From Flavobacterium sp. NG2 (lineage in GTDB: Bacteria > Bacteroidota > Bacteroidia > Flavobacteriales > Flavobacteriaceae), in the NCBI RefSeq assembly GCF_034119845.1, contig NZ_CP139420.1, positions 908,001 to 972,000 on the forward strand: a DNA stretch of 64,000 nucleotides. Direction: 5' to 3'. This document shows, one piece after another, positions 61,103-64,000 of this stretch (its first letter is position 1; the number at the start of each line of letters is the position of its first letter). The notes under the pieces are model-generated. The model was not told the origin of the DNA. It made no database searches and saw only the letters and a list, made by a program, of their open reading frames with translations. The translations under genes were made by a program, and so were the position numbers.

Positions 61103-61172
61103 AAATTGTGTCCAGAAACCAATAAAAAAAACTGGGTGTAACTGAAAAGCTTTATGAGTAGGAATTTAAAAA
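61103..61172 (+). repeat. Repeated leader, copy 2
   Basis: ACCAATAAAAAAAAC, then TGGGTGTAACTGAAAAGC and TTATGAGTAGGAA, matching copy 1 at 60239-60309. It would be the whole 5 prime leader of the 61180 transcript. A small frame ATG AGT AGG... ends in TGA overlapping the ATG at 61180 (CAATGA). Confidence 0.8.
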
Positions 61173-61179
61173 ATATGCA

Positions 61180-61494
61180 ATGAAAAAAATAAGTGATTTC
61201 AGACCAATTAATTGTAATGAGTCTGAAATACAATATGTTATTCAAGATAACTACGATTATTCAACTTTAAATGTAGGTTTTCAATGGAGGCATCAGGCAA
61301 CTAAATATATCAGTCAATTAAATGAAGATTTAATGATGGACGATGAACTTAGTGATTTAGTTGATGATAACCAATATGAAGTTATTCATATATCTAAAGT
61401 TGTTAAAGAAGAAGTTGATTGGGGTCAGACCATAATTAAAATTGCGATAGTGCTGTTTGTATTATATGTGCTAACTCATATTATACACTTATAA
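61180..61494 (+). CDS. Hypothetical protein with C-terminal membrane helix
   Basis: Encodes 104 residues. The first 78 are polar (YVIQDNYDYSTLNVGFQWRHQATKYISQLNEDLMMDDELSDLVDDNQYEVIHISKVV) and acidic, and residues 83-103 form one membrane helix (IIKIAIVLFVLYVLTHIIHL). A tail-anchored protein is suggested. I do not recognise it. It follows leader copy 2 and the probable operator, and precedes a second small membrane protein by 30 bp. Confidence 0.6.
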   Translation: MKKISDFRPINCNESEIQYVIQDNYDYSTLNVGFQWRHQATKYISQLNEDLMMDDELSDLVDDNQYEVIHISKVVKEEVDWGQTIIKIAIVLFVLYVLTHIIHL

Positions 61495-61524
61495 ACAGAT
61501 ACATATAAATTTATTCTAAAGGTT

Positions 61525-61734
61525 ATGAGTGACGATGTAAAAAATATTATTGGAATCGTTTTGTTTTTTGTGATTCTATGGGGGCTGAAAGGTCTTATAG
61601 TTGGCGAAGGTTTTTTTGGTGCAATTACTCTTCAACTATATGCAATTGGCGAATTAGCATCAATCGTAATAAAATTTGCAATTATAATCGGTGTAATTGG
61701 GTTAATAATTTTTTTGTTTAGTAAAAATAAATAA
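61525..61734 (+). CDS. Small two-helix membrane protein
   Basis: Encodes 69 residues: helix at about 8-26 (IIGIVLFFVILWGLKGLIV), Gly/Phe-rich loop, helix at about 46-65 (IVIKFAIIIGVIGLIIFLF), ending SKNK. No family is recognised. Its place between the tail-anchored protein and the nuclease suggests one transcript. Confidence 0.55.
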   Translation: MSDDVKNIIGIVLFFVILWGLKGLIVGEGFFGAITLQLYAIGELASIVIKFAIIIGVIGLIIFLFSKNK

Positions 61735-61800
61735 TATGGGATAATCAATTTATGCAAATTGTAATCTAGAGATGATATTAAAAAATAGCAGGAAACTAAT

Positions 61801-63042
61801 ATGAATTTCACATCTAATCAGAAAGTATTTATTAATTCCCTTTTAGACCAATTAAATTTTAATCAAATTTTAAAGTCTAATACGGATAAATTTATGATGG
61901 AATATTTTAATCAATTACTAAAATCTTATAAAAAATTTAAAGATTTAGCTAATTGTGAATATTTAATGATACTATATAACAATGTGGAAAGAGTAATTCC
62001 TAAGAATGCAATTTTAAGTATTATATACAAAGACAATGGTGAATTTTTTGAAGCTGAATCTTTTTCTATTTTCGACTATCTAAAGCTTGAAATAATGATA
62101 AAAAAAAATGAATTATATGATATTATTGAAACAAACTCAATTTATATTTCAGCATCAGATATTGCAAATTTCACATACTGTCCAGTTAGTTTTGCAATTT
62201 CTAGATCAATTAAATATAAAACTTTAGCTTCAGCAAAAATCGGTTTAGAATTACACGAAACAAGTTTTATCAATTCAATGATTTTTAATAAATCTAAAAA
62301 AGAACAAGTAAATAGTATCGAAAAAATATACTATGATGAGAGCTTTAAAACGTTAAGTGATATATTAAAAAATTGTGATATACTTTATAGTGGTCATTCA
62401 CCAAATGACAAAGTTAAATATTTTAAAAGTTCAAGAGGAAACTTTATTGGTCAACCAGATTTTATATTGCGCGATAGAACTACAAACAAAATCTTTGTTA
62501 TTGAAGAAAAATATCATTACATACCAAAACAATTTATTAATTACCGAAATACAGAGTACTATGGTGATGTACACAAAAAAAATAGAAATGAAAGAGAAAA
62601 ACAAATAGGATATGATAATCATATAAACCAGCTATTATCTTATGTTTATGGAATAGCCGATTATGAAATTGATTATGGTATATTAATTTATTGGAAGTAC
62701 GAAATAGAAGAAAATAAAAGAAATATAACTAAATGTAGCTTTAAAATATTCTATAAAAATGAGGAGCATCAAATCAATTTGAATAAAATATATCTGAAAA
62801 TAAAATCTTTTTTAAGAAATAAAAATTTAGAATTCGATATTAATATTAGAAATCCAAAAAAATGTGCTTCTTGTATTAATAATATACTCTGTGGACATAA
62901 AACAGGTAATTTTAACGACATAAGTTTACCGTACAATTCAAAATACTTAAAAGTTAATAAAGGATCTTTCCTAGAATCTTTTGAAAAAGATGAAAAGAAT
63001 TATATTGAGAAATTATTTGAATATACTATTCCTGAGGCATAA
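61801..63042 (+). CDS. Cas4/RecB-like Fe-S nuclease (PD-(D/E)XK) with N-terminal helical domain
   Basis: Encodes 413 residues. About 110 N-terminal residues are helical with no known motif. Then SASDIANFTYCPVSFA gives Cys 127, KIGLELHE gives H152, GQPDFIL gives D220, FVIEEKY gives E235-x-K237, and NQLLSYVYG gives Q277 and Y281; PKKCASCINNILCGH gives Cys 355, 358 and 364. The 1+3 cysteine pattern plus these residues is that of Cas4, AddB and Dna2-type exonucleases that need a [4Fe-4S] cluster. No cas gene is nearby. A role in phage defence or element transfer is inference. It is AT-richer than the core genome, like its neighbours. Confidence 0.83.
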   Translation: MNFTSNQKVFINSLLDQLNFNQILKSNTDKFMMEYFNQLLKSYKKFKDLANCEYLMILYNNVERVIPKNAILSIIYKDNGEFFEAESFSIFDYLKLEIMIKKNELYDIIETNSIYISASDIANFTYCPVSFAISRSIKYKTLASAKIGLELHETSFINSMIFNKSKKEQVNSIEKIYYDESFKTLSDILKNCDILYSGHSPNDKVKYFKSSRGNFIGQPDFILRDRTTNKIFVIEEKYHYIPKQFINYRNTEYYGDVHKKNRNEREKQIGYDNHINQLLSYVYGIADYEIDYGILIYWKYEIEENKRNITKCSFKIFYKNEEHQINLNKIYLKIKSFLRNKNLEFDINIRNPKKCASCINNILCGHKTGNFNDISLPYNSKYLKVNKGSFLESFEKDEKNYIEKLFEYTIPEA

Positions 63043-63154
63043 AAACTACTGTCAATATCTGCAACTAGAATTAAGTATTTATCTGAATTTAAATAAGGTT
63101 CTGCACTTGATAAATTTCAATTTAACATGACTAAATCAAAAAAGAATCGATATT

Positions 63155-63472
63155 ATGGCAGAAATACTAAAAGCAAACTGTAAAATTTGCAAATACAAAA
63201 CAAGTTTTAAATATGGAGGAGGAAAATTCGATTTCCAAACAAATAATCCCGTACCAGTGTATGATAAAACTACGGAAGAATTAAAAAGTGTAAATTACTT
63301 TTTAGAGAAAGATAATCAAAATTACATTTTCTATTGCGATGAACAGTTAAAAGGAGATAATGAACAAAAATTAATTTTTCAAAATTTTGATTTGAAGTTG
63401 AATCAGGTAAATAACTACTGTCCTAAATGCAAGAACTACAGCTTGGATTTTAAGAGTTATATATTTTGTTAA
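63155..63472 (+). CDS. Small zinc-knuckle protein
   Basis: Encodes 105 residues. CKIC at residues 9-12 and CPKC at 89-92 form two knuckles that could hold one zinc, with single Cys at 61 and at the last position 105. Between them is a beta-rich stretch (KFDFQTNNPVPVYDKTTEEL, NYIFYCDEQL). I do not recognise the family. It lies 112 bp after the nuclease gene in the same direction. Confidence 0.62.
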   Translation: MAEILKANCKICKYKTSFKYGGGKFDFQTNNPVPVYDKTTEELKSVNYFLEKDNQNYIFYCDEQLKGDNEQKLIFQNFDLKLNQVNNYCPKCKNYSLDFKSYIFC

Positions 63473-63590
63473 TACGCAAATCAACTTCACTAAAAAATAA
63501 AGTACTTTATCCCCTTTCCCTAAAAAAACAAAATTCTGACCTTTAACTTTAAACACATATATTAGTTCACGAAACAATAGGCACCTATCA

Positions 63591-63926
63591 ATGGATGGAT
63601 ACACCAAAGAAATCATCCTAAACAAACTCATTGAATCTTGCTTAACTTTCGATGCAAAGCTTTTCAAGCCCTATTTACAATCCGAAATAGTTATTACGGA
63701 TGCTACAGATAAAAGTAAATTCTATATTTTTTTTGAAAAGATGCTGATTACCGCTAAGTCTAATTCAGTTGAGCCAATGAATTTTAAAATTGAAATACCA
63801 GATTGGGAGGATGAAAAAGATACAAGACATTATAATTTATACGATAGTGTACACAAGCATTCAAGACTGAGTTTAAGAGTAAGAGAATCTGAGAATTCTA
63901 TTTACATCGAAACGATGCCATTTTAA
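63591..63926 (+). CDS. Hypothetical protein
   Basis: Encodes 111 residues, soluble. Helical start (YTKEIILNKLIESCLTFDAKLFKPYL) then beta patterns (MNFKIEIPDWEDEKDTRHYNLYDSVHKHSRLSLRVRESENSIYIETMPF). No motif recognised. It ends in a terminator and is the last gene seen in the window; whether it is part of the nuclease unit is not clear. Confidence 0.55.
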   Translation: MDGYTKEIILNKLIESCLTFDAKLFKPYLQSEIVITDATDKSKFYIFFEKMLITAKSNSVEPMNFKIEIPDWEDEKDTRHYNLYDSVHKHSRLSLRVRESENSIYIETMPF

Positions 63927-63957
63927 GATTTCCTTAATCAATACACTCTACTACTAA

Positions 63958-63990
63958 AAGGTTCAACACTATAAAGTTGAGCCTTTTTTT
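63958..63990 (+). terminator. Terminator at the window end
   Basis: AAGGTTCAAC and GTTGAGCCTT pair (one G-U) around an 8-nt loop, followed by TTTTT. Confidence 0.82.
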
Positions 63991-64000
63991 ATTTTTAAAA

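Noticed and set aside
60239..61172. Integron attC-like recombination sites
   Set aside because: The repeated leaders have no clear pairing arms or GTTRRRY core at both ends, and there is no integron integrase.
61801..63042. Assigning the nuclease to a CRISPR-Cas system as Cas4
   Set aside because: No cas1, cas2 or array is present within the window, so only family resemblance is claimed.

Overview
The window is low-GC chromosomal DNA that fits Flavobacterium or a close relative (Bacteroidota, Flavobacteriia). The evidence is the gene content (acyl-ACP desaturase, two-gene GT4 sugar cassette, DUF4254/DUF2480/DUF3078/DUF4837-type proteins, SufS/SufE), short lipoproteins ending their signal in a Cys, and repeated TAnnTTTG minus-7 boxes, which are the Bacteroidota sigma-A promoter type. 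The tRNA-Asn promoter also has TTG at 19-bp spacing. No rRNA or CRISPR array is present.

Region by region: 1-8 kb is the end of a surface-polysaccharide locus: Wzx-type flippase (cut by the window start), two GT4 glycosyltransferases, UDP-glucuronate decarboxylase, polyprenyl-phosphate sugar transferase, GT2 and a CapK-like adenylate-forming enzyme. 8-24.9 kb is housekeeping: purD, upp, trpS, plsC, an ECF sigma factor with a membrane-anchored barrel-like partner, recA, ferritin, thioesterase, holB and pgk. 25-34 kb holds envelope and lipid genes: LysM lytic transglycosylase, DUF4837 lipoprotein, double-OmpA protein coupled to an S41 protease, rnpA, a second plsC, acyl-ACP desaturase and an HD hydrolase. 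34-47 kb is a nearly complete haem pathway: hemJ and hemH on the minus strand, then hemA, hemC, hemD, hemE, hemF and hemB on the plus strand, with an AraC regulator divergent from hemA (hemL is not in the window). 49-53.6 kb is a SUF Fe-S locus (sufS, sufE, a DUF59 protein, DUF2480, DUF3078). 54-58 kb has an MFS transporter, a Gfo/Idh oxidoreductase and rseP. From tRNA-Asn at 58.2 kb to the window end there is an AT-rich integrated element: tyrosine recombinase, decayed lipoprotein, XRE regulator with a palindromic operator, small membrane proteins, a Cas4/RecB-like Fe-S nuclease and a zinc-knuckle protein. Its far end lies outside the window.

The most striking feature is a crowd of short repeats and repeat-linked nuclease genes in the haem and SUF loci. 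Two GxxExxY genes (with D...ExK...QxxxY residues, so PD-(D/E)XK-like) and one REP-associated Y1 transposase each sit inside their own pair of 18-20 bp inverted repeats. The three pairs differ in sequence but share the same layout. Another repeat word has entered two haem genes (hemF and hemB) in frame. A separate family of about 145-bp elements near upp and recA keeps a stem while changing its sequence, which suggests a selected RNA or DNA structure. All family names come from reading the sequence and memory; no searches were run.
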